64,000 nucleotides of DNA from Limnobaculum eriocheiris (GCF_021010575.1 NZ_JAJNAG010000002.1:162650-226649), one strand, 5' to 3'. Shown: positions 21,392-30,597, counted from the first letter of the stretch. Made by a program: numbers and translations. Notes: generated by a model not told the origin, from the sequence alone.

Positions 21392-21731
21392 TGAGTATCT
21401 CGCTCCCGTAGATGGTTTCTATTTGCGCCGAGTAAGACAGCGTTCCGTCTTGTATCCCCATTGATACACTGAGAACCTTGCTTACCCCTTTAACGCTCAT
21501 AAGCGTTGAGCGAAGATATCCTTCATACATCTGTAAGTTTGGTGTTCCTGTCCAGATGAGTGACAAAGTGGGCATACCTTTATCTGTCGCGTAGATCATT
21601 TCTCCGGCCTGGGCTTTTACTGCTTGCTCTGCAATTGTCATGACAGCGGCGAGATCATTTGATATGGCCAATCGTCCATTATTAGCAATAAAGATATCGT
21701 TATTGCTATTTACCGATAGGGTGGTTGTCAT
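21378..21731 (-). CDS. baseplate wedge protein, gpW/gp25-like
   Basis: The 117-residue protein has the gp25/GPW organisation with a short N-terminal strand region, an EQAVKAQAGEMIYATDKGMP segment, a YLRSTLMSVKGV helix and a terminal strand. These are the lysozyme-like wedge proteins that touch the first sheath ring. It sits between the spike and baseplate J genes, the usual order. Confidence 0.82.
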   Translation of the reverse strand: MTTTLSVNSNNDIFIANNGRLAISNDLAAVMTIAEQAVKAQAGEMIYATDKGMPTLSLIWTGTPNLQMYEGYLRSTLMSVKGVSKVLSVSMGIQDGTLSYSAQIETIYGSEILNGEL

Positions 21732-22402
21732 GATGTTGGCCCTCCGGAGGTACCAGTACCAGTATCAACACCAGTATGCTTATGAGTTCGGAATTCAATT
21801 CCCGCTATAGTTGCGCCTGCGGTTGCTGTAACTTGGCCAGCAAGTTCAGAAGTACCGGTTACTTTAAAATTGCCGTCAACTTCAACTGTTGCTGCGGTGA
21901 GTTTGATTTTGTCAGGAAACAGAGAAATACGGACTGATCCATCGAGGGACTGGAGTACCGCATTCTCTTTATCCTCTGCGTTTATAATAAAATCACGCAG
22001 AACATTTGGAATAAAAACGCCATCTTCAAAGCTATGCTTTCGCTTTGTATTTGGCATAGACTCACCAAAGCTTTGTAAGTAGAGCGAGATATCACGGTCG
22101 TTGGCTTTAATCCATCCAAGATCACCAGCCTTTAATGGAAAGTTGAGCACAAACCCGCCACCGCCGAACTGCATTGCCGGTACACTGGTAAGCTGTGCCC
22201 TTGATACTGGCTCACCTTCAGTGGTAACGACAGATACCAGCGGGTGGACGGTGGCCATATTTGAATCTCGGTCATATGACATGACAACCGCTGGTAACAT
22301 ATCATCGATCTTCTGCAGTAATTTATCGAAGACCTGTTGAAGCATTCCTACCATACTGCCGTCATTTGCGGGGTCCCTTGAGGGCTTTGCTTGTTCACTC
22401 AT
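21728..22402 (-). CDS. baseplate spike protein (gpV/Gp138-type)
   Basis: The 224-residue protein has an OB-fold N-terminal half (VVMSYDRDSNMATVHPLV) like Gp138/gpV, a middle beta-region (SLDGSVRISLFPDKIKL), and a short beta-helical tail. It ends FRTHKHTGVDTGTGTSGGPTS, where HKH is the metal-binding apex motif of membrane-piercing spikes. It overlaps both neighbours by four bases. Function: central spike that punctures the outer membrane. Confidence 0.85.
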   Translation of the reverse strand: MSEQAKPSRDPANDGSMVGMLQQVFDKLLQKIDDMLPAVVMSYDRDSNMATVHPLVSVVTTEGEPVSRAQLTSVPAMQFGGGGFVLNFPLKAGDLGWIKANDRDISLYLQSFGESMPNTKRKHSFEDGVFIPNVLRDFIINAEDKENAVLQSLDGSVRISLFPDKIKLTAATVEVDGNFKVTGTSELAGQVTATAGATIAGIEFRTHKHTGVDTGTGTSGGPTS

Positions 22403-23220
22403 GCTCGGGTAGCCTCTGCAATAAAATAGAAGGGAGTGTCACGGCTGGCTATCTCAAACGAGAGTTTGTGAATAGTGTAATTGCCGTTCGCTGCTGGATT
22501 TAATTTGCTTTCAACGCGGAGTAATCCACCGACCGATGTTGCCTGGTCAATGAGGTATTTCACTTTGATACCGACGTCGGTTAGTTCAGGTATTCCCACC
22601 AGACCGGTTTCAAGATTGAGCACTCTGACTGAGTTTTTCATCGGGACGCCGTAGTCTTTCACGACGATCTTGTCATCATCGATGTAGACGTTTAGGTTTC
22701 CGGTATCAGCCAGTTTTTCAACTTGTCGTAATGCCGAGCCGGTGAACGAATAGTTTCCGATGTTCTTGTCGGTAGCTTCAAACACCAGCTTCATATTGAG
22801 GTCACCGGCCACTTGGCTGGCTATCTCTGAGAGTGGTGTTTTGGCTGAATGATTCCGTGCAATCACAGAGCCTTTCTGGTGGTTTCCAGTCATTGCCTTG
22901 ATTGATAGTTCAATGTCTGGCGGCTGTGTCGGGGTGGCACGGGTAATATCTCCAACGTAAAATAATCGTGCGCCAGTGGACTGCCGGCCAACATACAGAT
23001 AAATGCGTTTCGGTGATTTGTTCTTATTAAACGGCGAGGTTTCGGTGATTAGGTAATCGCGGGTATCTTTGTCAAGGTTAGCTATTTTGATTTCACATTC
23101 GTTCTGGTTGGCGTTTCCGAACTTGGTACCACGAGCAACAATGTGCAACCCTTCATACTTCTTTATCATCCCGTTAGTTTCAATACCGACTATGACCACG
23201 CGTGGATCAAGTTCAGACAT
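22399..23220 (-). CDS. baseplate hub protein
   Basis: I recognise the 273-residue protein mainly from its place between spike and plug-like gene and from hub-like stretches such as ECEIKIANLDKDTRDYL and LSEIASQVAGDLNMKL, seen in gpD/gp27-like hub proteins that bind the spike. The family match is probable but not certain. Confidence 0.65.
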   Translation of the reverse strand: MSELDPRVVIVGIETNGMIKKYEGLHIVARGTKFGNANQNECEIKIANLDKDTRDYLITETSPFNKNKSPKRIYLYVGRQSTGARLFYVGDITRATPTQPPDIELSIKAMTGNHQKGSVIARNHSAKTPLSEIASQVAGDLNMKLVFEATDKNIGNYSFTGSALRQVEKLADTGNLNVYIDDDKIVVKDYGVPMKNSVRVLNLETGLVGIPELTDVGIKVKYLIDQATSVGGLLRVESKLNPAANGNYTIHKLSFEIASRDTPFYFIAEATRA

Positions 23221-23521
23221 TTGTAATTACCTCCAATTCAGCCTGAGATGCATAGAGCAGAGTCTGTGTGCTGAATTTCTCCCAATTTGGCAGCTCATCA
23301 TTGTCGGTCAGGAAAATAAAGTTTCCTGTCTCAAGGTATTCATACGGAATTAGTGGATACCCGGCGACGATACGGCAACCGGAAAGGATCGTGATTTCAT
23401 CACGAATGATGGTACATGACATAACTCCGCGAGTTTCTTTCAGTGTGATTTCGTAGTTATGGCCATCAAGAAGAATGCTGAAAGATTGGTTTGGTGTTAC
23501 TGCCAGGTTGATTTTCTTCAT
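23213..23521 (-). CDS. small baseplate protein, plug-like
   Basis: The 102-residue protein has an all-beta pattern (SFSILLDGHNYEITLKETRG) and an acidic segment (FIFLTDNDELPNWEKF) like the small baseplate plug proteins located between hub and Dit-like genes in some myoviruses. It overlaps its downstream neighbour by eight bases and its start overlaps the Dit-like stop. Function inferred from synteny. Confidence 0.5.
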   Translation of the reverse strand: MKKINLAVTPNQSFSILLDGHNYEITLKETRGVMSCTIIRDEITILSGCRIVAGYPLIPYEYLETGNFIFLTDNDELPNWEKFSTQTLLYASQAELEVITNV

Positions 23522-24105
23522 TTAAAAATATCCTCAATTTTCTTTTTCGCTTTCTTCCCCGCCTTGTAAATAGTAGAGCCTTTTTCCTCCTCTTCTTTGG
23601 TTGCATCGTTAGGCTGCTGTTGTCCGCGATCCTTTGTCTTGCCATCAGATTTATTAGATGGCTGAGAGATTGGAGCCTCTTCGTATTGAGGCGTAACAAA
23701 CTGAGCCTCTTTGAGTTTCAGGAATAGCGGAATAGCATCGTAAAATTCAGACGTTTCTTCGTGCGGCATTGATTCAATAATCATGTCGTTGTAGGTGTCT
23801 GTTTTAGTTGTTACAGTCAGCTTTTCTCCGGTAAGAAACGCCTGTTTAATCTGCTGGTAGACACTCCGGTACTGTCCACCCTGCAGCAACATATCGATCT
23901 CAATCTCGGTCTGTAATATGACGCGGTGATCGGAAATGTCAGCCCCGTTTTCAAGTGGGTGACTCATCAGCTTTGATGTTTCTTTTACGGTGGCTTTCAT
24001 TGGAATGGCATCATCAAAAAGCTTGCGAAAGCTTTTGTTATAGATGGCCACAAGACCGATAGAGGTTGTGGTGGTACTTAATCCGGATAATGGTAATAGA
24101 CTCAT
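23518..24105 (-). CDS. Dit-like baseplate/tail protein
   Basis: The 195-residue protein begins with a Dit-type N-domain-like sequence (VLQTEIEIDMLLQGGQYRS region near 63-82) and ends in a charged, low-complexity tail rich in Lys, Glu and Gln (about 145-195). Its place immediately after the tape measure agrees with a distal-tail adaptor that starts baseplate assembly. It overlaps the tape measure stop by four bases. Confidence 0.6.
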   Translation of the reverse strand: MSLLPLSGLSTTTTSIGLVAIYNKSFRKLFDDAIPMKATVKETSKLMSHPLENGADISDHRVILQTEIEIDMLLQGGQYRSVYQQIKQAFLTGEKLTVTTKTDTYNDMIIESMPHEETSEFYDAIPLFLKLKEAQFVTPQYEEAPISQPSNKSDGKTKDRGQQQPNDATKEEEEKGSTIYKAGKKAKKKIEDIFK

Positions 24106-25784
24106 CCCGCTACTCCGTCGTCCATTTGGTCGATACCTTGGCCAAAGCTACTCATTAACATATCCCGGGTGGCGTTCGCCACGCCCATTGGATCTGTTGC
24201 CTGAGTTGATACGTTGATATCACCAGTATTGACACTGATAGTTTTTGATACCTGCTGGCTTTGGCTGTTGGCAATGCTGTTGGAGGACTGCGCTGCCAGT
24301 GGGTTATTAGAAGCCTGGGATATCATCGATTGGCCTTTTGCTACGCCATCCTGCAGGCGTGATAATGCATCGGCGTTGGAGATTGGTTTTCCTGACTCGT
24401 TGGTAGGTGATGTACCACCAAACTCTATTTTTTCTTTCCCAAGGCGTGTAAGTAGGCTGTTTAATGGTCCTAGCAACCCGTTTAGCATATCGATAAAATA
24501 TTGCTTGACCGAATCCCAAATGCCCTTGATTGCATCACCGACTTTAGAAAAGGCATCTGTTATTGATTTCATTGCCGCCTGAAGGCGTGGATTGCTGGCA
24601 AGAAAATCATCCCAAATTTTACCGAGCGTGTTGCTAAAGTTTTTGACTGCATTCTCAGGATCATTCCAGAGGTCTTTGAAGAATTGAATAACAGCCTGGC
24701 CAGTACGAATCATCACCCTAAATTGGCTAACGACAAAATCAATGGCTTCACCCAGCAGCGGATACTGCTTGATAAGTTCGCCGAGAGCCGAGTTTTCACC
24801 ATTAATGAAGGCGATAACATCATCGATAACGAGAGCAAGAAGGGCGCATGCTGCGATGATAGCCAGGATTGGCCAGGTTGCCGCAATAGTTGCTGCAGCA
24901 GCGGATAGCATGGCCGGTAAGTATATTGCGGTAACGACTGCAGCAATGGCACTGAAGAAGGTGATGATAAACCGCTGATTGTCTTTAACCCACAGCAAGC
25001 CTATCTGTAGCCACTCGAATCCTTTTGTCAGCGCTGGCAGTACTGACGTAGCAAATGACATGGATAGGGATTGCATAATTTGCTTTGTATCATCAACCGT
25101 GTCGTTATACTTCCCGGCTATTTCAGCCTGTTCTTTGGTAACAACGCCGAACTCCTTTTGCCTGCGAATAGCGTCCTCTGTTGCTCTTCGTCCACTTTGA
25201 AGAAGGGCGATAGTGCCAGGGTCAAGCCCCAGCTTTTGGCCAAGACCTGCAGATTTAGCGCTGTCCATTTTTGCAAACTTATCCGCCAGTTCAGGAAGAA
25301 GTTGGAGAGTGCCTTTTATTTTTCCGTTTGAGTCCTTTGCCGAGATCCCAAGTTGTTTGAAGAAAGGTTCAAGCTGTCCTTTTCCGGTTGTTGCCAACGC
25401 AACAACAGAGGTGTTGAAGTTTTTTAAGGTACCAATAAATCCTTCTACAGTTCCTCCCGAACGCGCTACGGTCTCAGCCCATGCGTGAAGGTCTTCAACA
25501 TTTTCACCAATGGCGTCAGCGGCTTTCCCTAAGCCATCAGCAAGCTCTGCACTGGCGTTAATGCTTGATAGTGCCGCGCCAACAGAAAGAAAGGCTCCCA
25601 GCGCACCGAGAGCCATCTTTATCATGGTGTCTGTTGATGCGTTGATTTTTTTTGTGTCTTCATCGATTTGTTGAAGCGTTTCGTCGAGTTGTTCGGCTGA
25701 ATTGTTAGCCTCATCGGTTCCACGCCTTACGTCATCGGCATCAGATTCAAAAAGGAGCAGGAAGGTTTCGAGAATGCCGCTCAT
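24102..25784 (-). CDS. tail tape measure protein
   Basis: The 560-residue protein sets tail length and is probably involved in DNA passage. It has an N-terminal coiled-coil-like region (SDADDVRRGTDEANNSAEQ), a hydrophobic central block at about 268-330 with several potential membrane segments, and a Gln/Ser-rich C-terminal region. 560 residues would predict a short tail of roughly 80 nm by the usual 1.5 angstrom per residue rule (inference). It starts three bases after the frameshifted chaperone stop. Confidence 0.85.
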   Translation of the reverse strand: MSGILETFLLLFESDADDVRRGTDEANNSAEQLDETLQQIDEDTKKINASTDTMIKMALGALGAFLSVGAALSSINASAELADGLGKAADAIGENVEDLHAWAETVARSGGTVEGFIGTLKNFNTSVVALATTGKGQLEPFFKQLGISAKDSNGKIKGTLQLLPELADKFAKMDSAKSAGLGQKLGLDPGTIALLQSGRRATEDAIRRQKEFGVVTKEQAEIAGKYNDTVDDTKQIMQSLSMSFATSVLPALTKGFEWLQIGLLWVKDNQRFIITFFSAIAAVVTAIYLPAMLSAAAATIAATWPILAIIAACALLALVIDDVIAFINGENSALGELIKQYPLLGEAIDFVVSQFRVMIRTGQAVIQFFKDLWNDPENAVKNFSNTLGKIWDDFLASNPRLQAAMKSITDAFSKVGDAIKGIWDSVKQYFIDMLNGLLGPLNSLLTRLGKEKIEFGGTSPTNESGKPISNADALSRLQDGVAKGQSMISQASNNPLAAQSSNSIANSQSQQVSKTISVNTGDINVSTQATDPMGVANATRDMLMSSFGQGIDQMDDGVAG

Positions 25785-25786
25785 AA

Positions 25787-26331
25787 TTAACGTCCGTTGA
25801 GTTGTTGTTGATACTTCATGGAAAGGTACTCGTTGTATTTAGGTACAACGATGGACTCCCACAACAAGAAAGCATCTTCAAGGCTGTAGATAGTTTTCAT
25901 TTCTTGGAGCGTGGCTTTTCCTTCGGCGATGATAGTTCCGATAAAGCCGTCAAGATTTCTGAAGTCAACGCTAGGGCTTTCGCTTTTAAAGTTCCTGAGG
26001 AAATCCAGCTCCGCCCTTTGGCGAAAAAACTCACGTTGTACTCCATGACTGCCATTTCAATCTTGGCCAGAATTTCCCAGTCGGGTACGTGGTTGTTAAT
26101 CAGGGCTTTGGTTTTAAGCATGATTAACTGGTCGCCAGTGTTCACGCCTACATAAGCCATGAGTTTAATCATGGTTTCTTCGTTGGCGCTGTAATCCCCA
26201 ACTTTTGGGATAGCCGAGATAGGGTATTTGCAGACGATTTCCCGGCCTTCAATTGCAGGGAATTTGTGGATAGTAAAGGTGTACTCGGTACCATCACCAC
26301 TTACTATGGTGATTTCTTTTGGCTCAATCAT
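25787..26331 (-). CDS. tail assembly chaperone, -1 frameshift long form
   Basis: The long product is predicted to arise by a -1 ribosomal frameshift at TTTTTTC (complement of 26023-26029), read as AGT TTT TTC at codons 101-103 of the short form. After slippage translation continues CGC CAA AGG... for 78 codons without a stop, ending at TAA 25789-25787, two bases before the tape measure ATG. Total 181 residues. The new tail contains IYSLEDAFLLWESIVVPKYN, the kind of conserved T-extension known in gpG/gpGT pairs that recruit tail tube to the tape measure. The frame is open across the whole overlap, which strongly supports real use. Confidence 0.82.
25897..26331 (-). CDS. tail assembly chaperone, short form
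   Basis: The 144-residue unshifted product includes YTFTIHKFPAIEGREIVCKYP near the start and DWEILAKIEMAVMEYNVSFF up to the slip site at residues 101-103. After the slip site the zero frame goes on for 41 residues, with a basic end SPKEKPRSKK. It lies between tube and tape measure, the universal place of tail chaperones. It overlaps the tube stop by four bases. Confidence 0.8.
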   Translation of the reverse strand: MIEPKEITIVSGDGTEYTFTIHKFPAIEGREIVCKYPISAIPKVGDYSANEETMIKLMAYVGVNTGDQLIMLKTKALINNHVPDWEILAKIEMAVMEYNVSFFAKGRSWISSGTLKAKALALTSEILTALSELSSPKEKPRSKK

Positions 26332-26777
26332 GAATTGCTCCGGGTAACGTTTTCAAAGACGAATAAATAAGAAGGAGTTTTCAGACGACCAGCACTGGAA
26401 ATGCTTTTAACAGGCATGCCATCGGTGATCTTCCCTTTGCTAAGTGTGATGGTTGAACCATCAGGATAAACCTGCGTCATAGTGATAACGTCCCGAACGC
26501 TGTTCTTTCCTTTTGATACCCGGTTGGCATCGAGAAGGGTGGCCAGATTTTTATCATCTTCCCCGCCAGGTACAACGTTAACGGCCACAGTGATTGCGGC
26601 TGGTTTGCTCCAGACAACCAGATCACCATTTACGCCCATTCCTTTGTCTGCGATCTGGATGCTTGGCACATCGAATGGGTCAGCGTCATCAGCAAACTGA
26701 GTAATAGAAAAGCCTGACGGGAATGTTTTAGTCGCCTTAAGGTCAATGACTGACCCAAAGCCAGAAATATCTTCCAT
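26328..26777 (-). CDS. tail tube protein
   Basis: The 149-residue protein lies directly after the sheath and before the chaperone, the normal tube position. I use ATG 26777, which has AAGGTG seven bases upstream; a longer frame beginning with TTG at 26804 would start inside a terminator. Sequence such as FGSVIDLKATKTFPSGFSIT and the all-beta pattern fit the inner tube fold. It would polymerise inside the sheath. Confidence 0.75.
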   Translation of the reverse strand: MEDISGFGSVIDLKATKTFPSGFSITQFADDADPFDVPSIQIADKGMGVNGDLVVWSKPAAITVAVNVVPGGEDDKNLATLLDANRVSKGKNSVRDVITMTQVYPDGSTITLSKGKITDGMPVKSISSAGRLKTPSYLFVFENVTRSNS

Positions 26778-26802
26778 CGTTTTCACCTTGAATTTTGGAT
26801 AC

Positions 26803-26825
26803 AAAAAAGCCGGGATTAACCCGGC
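26803..26825 (-). terminator. intra-operon rho-independent terminator between sheath and tube
   Basis: On the - strand GCCGGG-TTAAT-CCCGGC is followed by TTTTTT. It lies between the sheath stop and the tube ribosome site, so it may lower downstream gene expression or be overridden by Q-type antitermination. Confidence 0.8.
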
Positions 26826-26843
26826 TGGTGTGTGTTGGTTGGA

Positions 26844-28340
26844 TTAGATAAGGGTGTGAGTGCCTTCGACTTTTCTCACAACATCATCTTTACTGTAGAG
26901 AAGGGTGTAGACGGCTTTGTATTCGACTCGGCCATCTTGCATGGTTTCAGCCCGCATAACGCAGTTGAGCCAATACCCCGTGTTTTGAACTTGGTGCCAG
27001 GCTAACGAATCGTTAGTTTGGTCAGTGATGTAGAGCTTCTGAGTCGTAGTGAGCTCTTTGCCGATGCTGATGGTACCGTTATCGATAGCATCTTCAGCAA
27101 CGGACTGGAGCGTTGTAATTAACTGACTGCGACCGTTGGCATTTGCAGAAACTTTGGCCAGAGCTAAAAGCAGCGTCATGATTTCTGAACCTGCAGCATC
27201 CTTTAACCATTGCTCATTTGAATAGGTGGTCATATCTACCGGGGCTTTCGCATCCCCCATGAGCACGCCACGCTGATAGAAATCGAGATTCTGGCCAGCG
27301 GTCTGAGTTCTTCCGTAGTAGTTGATTCGCTTACTATCCAGATCGTTTGAAATCATCGTTTCTGTCACTGTTGGTGTCAGCGGAAATTGCTGGTACATAT
27401 AGTTTTGAGAAACGTTGAGTTTGGTGTAGTCCGTTGCAGCCTGGATAATCATTGGTGGCATTTCGTGAAACTCACCATCTTTACCAATCAATGCCACTGC
27501 GGTACCTGAGTAATTTTTCAGGTCTTCATACGCCAGTTCAGCATCAGATGCTTTGACGCAAATCGTGTACATAAACGTGATGTTTTGTGCATGGTTCCAC
27601 TTCGCAACATTAACGACGTCTTCCCATTCGAGCGCATCCATAAACAGGAATGAGCCAAAGTTATTGGAGGTGTTCGTTGAATTGGTTAGTGCTGCTACAG
27701 GTGATTCGGCTTCTGCGCCATCGCTGTACGTTGGGTTACTCCAGCCGATTACCTGTGAGATATCGGTATTTAATCCGGAAGATGAAACGGTTAGCGTTCC
27801 TTTGCCAGCGACTCCGCCAGTTAACGTGAATTTCTGATTAACCGGGTCCCACACAACAGTAGCGGTTTTATACATGTCATCAGTGAGAGCCTGAATAGCC
27901 GTCTGCAGCGTTTGAGCAACTTCGGTATAGCTTTGCACTGATGAGAAGTTTAAGGCCGTTATGTTTGACGCCACGCCGTTAGCCACCAGCGTTAAGGTAC
28001 CATCAGTGGTGTGTACCCAATCGTTCAGATTGATGGATACTTTGCTTCCGATGATTACCGGCGCTGCTGCTTCTGGTGTCCAGCGAGCAAAGCTGATCAT
28101 TTTGGCTTTTGATATCAGTTTGCTTATCCATCCCAGATACAGAGTGGCTCTTTTGTACTCTTCTGAATCAATGCCAAAAACAGCACCTACGTCTTCGATG
28201 CTGATTGAATCGATGTAGGTTCCTACCGGGAGAGCAGGGTTTGATGTGTAAATTCTCCCGATCAGGTCGCGTGTTCTTACACTCGCGCCAGCGCCTACGC
28301 CGGACGTTATGTCCACGTATTTTTTGAAACTGATAGTCAT
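26844..28340 (-). CDS. tail sheath protein (DUF3383 family)
   Basis: The 498-residue protein matches DUF3383 sheath proteins: SFKKYVDITSGVGAGASV at the start, GTYIDSISIEDVGAVFG at about 40-56, an internal beta domain, and a C-terminal YKAVYTLLYSKDDVVRKVEG. In contractile phages this forms the outer tail layer and drives injection. Its stop is followed by a terminator and then the tube gene. Confidence 0.87.
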   Translation of the reverse strand: MTISFKKYVDITSGVGAGASVRTRDLIGRIYTSNPALPVGTYIDSISIEDVGAVFGIDSEEYKRATLYLGWISKLISKAKMISFARWTPEAAAPVIIGSKVSINLNDWVHTTDGTLTLVANGVASNITALNFSSVQSYTEVAQTLQTAIQALTDDMYKTATVVWDPVNQKFTLTGGVAGKGTLTVSSSGLNTDISQVIGWSNPTYSDGAEAESPVAALTNSTNTSNNFGSFLFMDALEWEDVVNVAKWNHAQNITFMYTICVKASDAELAYEDLKNYSGTAVALIGKDGEFHEMPPMIIQAATDYTKLNVSQNYMYQQFPLTPTVTETMISNDLDSKRINYYGRTQTAGQNLDFYQRGVLMGDAKAPVDMTTYSNEQWLKDAAGSEIMTLLLALAKVSANANGRSQLITTLQSVAEDAIDNGTISIGKELTTTQKLYITDQTNDSLAWHQVQNTGYWLNCVMRAETMQDGRVEYKAVYTLLYSKDDVVRKVEGTHTLI

Positions 28341-28341
28341 T

Positions 28342-28896
28342 TTACACTCCGGTTATATTGAGGCTGTAGCTCTCAACGGTTGGGGTTTCCGTTACATGAA
28401 TGTCTTTGTGAGTAAGGGTTATATCGAACATTGGTAACTGCTCCGATTGGTCCCTGTCGTTTTTGAAATAAGGGGTCTTAACATCGGTGATTCGGTATAT
28501 TCCGGCACCACCTTCCTTTAACTCGGCCAATCCTCTTTCGCTCTGCAAGATCGTTGATGCTGCAGATACCAGATCACCTGCAGTTAATGACGTAATATCT
28601 TGCGGGTCTTGGTGAGAGATGGCGCTTATCTGGAACTGTGATTCCCACCACTGCGTTTCTGTATGGATAATGACGTTGTTATCACGATCGTACTTATCCG
28701 TTCGTTTAGGTGAGCCGTATCGATGATTGTGGATGAGGTAGAAAAATATCGTTGGCTGTGGGTTTATGCCTTGTTGAGTAGGTTGATATCCTTGTTCAAC
28801 GTCAGCAATGATATTTTTCGCTGCCAGCCCACTAAGCAATACACGGCGAAATAGAATCTTTAATTCATTTTCTTTCATCAGCTGCACCTTATGCAC
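28342..28896 (-). CDS. tail completion / neck terminator-like protein
   Basis: The 184-residue protein has QGINPQPTIFFYLIHNHRYGSPKR and a QWWESQFQISAISHQD segment typical of phage neck terminator gp12-like (LIC_12616) proteins found before sheath genes. It probably caps the tail tube at the neck. It overlaps the upstream gene by 19 bases. Confidence 0.65.
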   Translation of the reverse strand: MHKVQLMKENELKILFRRVLLSGLAAKNIIADVEQGYQPTQQGINPQPTIFFYLIHNHRYGSPKRTDKYDRDNNVIIHTETQWWESQFQISAISHQDPQDITSLTAGDLVSAASTILQSERGLAELKEGGAGIYRITDVKTPYFKNDRDQSEQLPMFDITLTHKDIHVTETPTVESYSLNITGV

Positions 28897-29243
28897 AAGA
28901 CCGCATTCCAGCCGTCAATTACTCCCCATTCAGTTATAGATTGGCACTGATACCGAACATTATTGAACTCAATCTGGTCACCGGAAACGTCCCGATCGAT
29001 ATCGAGGACTTCACCCGGAACGTAGAAATTCCAGTATGACTTTTGAAGGTTAAGCCCCAACTGCTCATAGAGCGCTCGTGGTACCGGCTGAAAGCTTCCT
29101 TTCATTGGGGCAGGTGAAGAGTATTGCGTTACTTTCAATCCGGCTTCGTTCGTCAATGTTCCAGCAAATGCGTAGTGATTGACTGTCTGGAATCTGATAA
29201 CGCGACGAGCGGATTTAAGAAGGTTACCGCCAGGTACTAACAT
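28878..29243 (-). CDS. phage collar/neck protein
   Basis: The 121-residue protein is similar in layout to proteins annotated as collar protein in related contractile phages: an N-terminal PGGNLLKSARRVIRFQTV and a beta-rich C-terminus. Function is inferred from location between head-completion and tail-completion genes. It starts one base into the preceding stop. Confidence 0.5.
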   Translation of the reverse strand: MLVPGGNLLKSARRVIRFQTVNHYAFAGTLTNEAGLKVTQYSSPAPMKGSFQPVPRALYEQLGLNLQKSYWNFYVPGEVLDIDRDVSGDQIEFNNVRYQCQSITEWGVIDGWNAVLCIRCS

Positions 29244-29728
29244 TAGATATCCTCCACATCGTGAGATAGGGTACCAAGCATGATCCCGCTATCGACAAGA
29301 GGCTTATCCAGAGATCCAACAGTATGTTGGTTCGCTCTTTTACGGAGTCTGTTACGTATGGTTGCGGGTTTAAGAGGTGGAGATGTTAACTGCGTGATGG
29401 TTTTGGCGATGTCGCCGGAAACCTTCATTCCTAACAAGTCCATCATCTGAGTCGCTGTTTGCGCCCCGTTGACCACGTTTTTTGCTACCTGTCTGGAGAT
29501 GGCTGCCCATCCCGGCTTTTTCTCAGCGACTGTAGGTCGCATGAATGGCCGTGGAGGTGTGTCAGGGGAACCATATTCGTTACCAGCTGCAACGCTTGCC
29601 ACAGGGGTACCATCTTCATATTTGGCTGTTTCAAACCATCCGGCGCGTGCTCGTTTGCTTTTCAAATCCTTAATAGCATTCTCAAGCGTTTGACGAGCAG
29701 GCCCGGATATCCGGACCAGTCTCGCCAT
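29243..29728 (-). CDS. head-tail connector / virion morphogenesis protein
   Basis: The 161-residue protein has the signature ARAGWFETAKYEDGTPVAS followed by NEYGSPDTPPRPFMRPTV, as found in HK97 gp10-like and Mu gpG-type morphogenesis proteins that join head and tail. Start and stop overlap neighbouring genes by one base. Confidence 0.68.
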   Translation of the reverse strand: MARLVRISGPARQTLENAIKDLKSKRARAGWFETAKYEDGTPVASVAAGNEYGSPDTPPRPFMRPTVAEKKPGWAAISRQVAKNVVNGAQTATQMMDLLGMKVSGDIAKTITQLTSPPLKPATIRNRLRKRANQHTVGSLDKPLVDSGIMLGTLSHDVEDI

Positions 29729-30183
29729 TAGAATACCCCCCCAACTTTACGGAATGCCGAACGCTCCGGAAGTCCTCCGATGTAGAAACCACCAACAGAA
29801 TGAACCTGTAATAAGGCTAATAACTCCAAGCCATACGGTGTCTGAGAAAGCCAGTATTGCCATTCATCACTTGCTGGTGGTGGTGGTGCTTGTGTAACTG
29901 ATACTTTATCTATCGTTGCGCTGGTGGTGATGCCCCCGGTACCGATGCCCTCACTTTCTCCGGTAGTCAGGATATCGTTGAGGGCTAACAGGTGGGCGGT
30001 CATCATGTTGATAGCCGACTTCCTCTTCCCACCAGACAGCCAGCCGTAATCCTCAGAGCTAATGTAATCGGTAGCCTGATCCCAAAAGTCTTGCAGGGTT
30101 TCGGTTGGGTATTTGTCTGGGTCGGAGAATACAGTGAATCGTTTTCGGAAGAGGATGGCGTCAAATGTGATTGTCGCCGGCAT
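29728..30183 (-). CDS. DUF4054 head-completion adaptor
   Basis: The 151-residue protein begins [22 protein letters not shown], the DUF4054 signature, and contains [16 protein letters not shown], a helix common to gp6-like adaptors. Such proteins bind below the portal. A four-proline loop (APPPPAS) follows in the middle. Confidence 0.75.
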   Translation of the reverse strand: MPATITFDAILFRKRFTVFSDPDKYPTETLQDFWDQATDYISSEDYGWLSGGKRKSAINMMTAHLLALNDILTTGESEGIGTGGITTSATIDKVSVTQAPPPPASDEWQYWLSQTPYGLELLALLQVHSVGGFYIGGLPERSAFRKVGGVF

Positions 30184-30189
30184 GATTGA

Positions 30190-30594
30190 TTATTCCTCCG
30201 TTTCTTTTTTCTTTCCGCCTTTCTTATTGCTGGTACCAGTACCGGTGGTTGGTGGTTCCTGTCCATCAGCAATGAAGTCGTTATCCTGCAGTGGTGCAGA
30301 GCCATCACGCTTATTCATATCGGATACAGCTTTTTCGGTTTCTTTCTTATCAGATTGAACCTTGATGAACCCTGCCTGCAGATGACGCTTGAATACAGGG
30401 TTTTCCCGTAGAAGTTTTAACTCCTCAACGGTAACGTTAGTGACAGAACCTTCAGGTGTAATGAAGTGCTTATTTGCCACGCCAGCACCACCAGCAACGG
30501 TGATTTTGGATAAAAGAACAGGAATATCGCCGCCACCTTTACCATAAAGTGAATAGCTCTGAGGTGCTGTTAAGGTCGAGTAAATATATGGCAT
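30190..30594 (-). CDS. hypothetical structural protein
   Basis: I do not recognise the 134-residue protein. It has a globular N-terminal half and a Lys/Glu-rich tail (GGKKKETEE). It lies between capsid and DUF4054 genes, suggesting a minor head or neck role. Confidence 0.55.
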   Translation of the reverse strand: MPYIYSTLTAPQSYSLYGKGGGDIPVLLSKITVAGGAGVANKHFITPEGSVTNVTVEELKLLRENPVFKRHLQAGFIKVQSDKKETEKAVSDMNKRDGSAPLQDNDFIADGQEPPTTGTGTSNKKGGKKKETEE

Positions 30595-30597
30595 GTC

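Noticed and set aside
26778-26804. Longer tail tube protein from TTG 26804
   Set aside because: The start would lie in the terminator and lacks a ribosome site; ATG 26777 has AAGGTG at proper distance.
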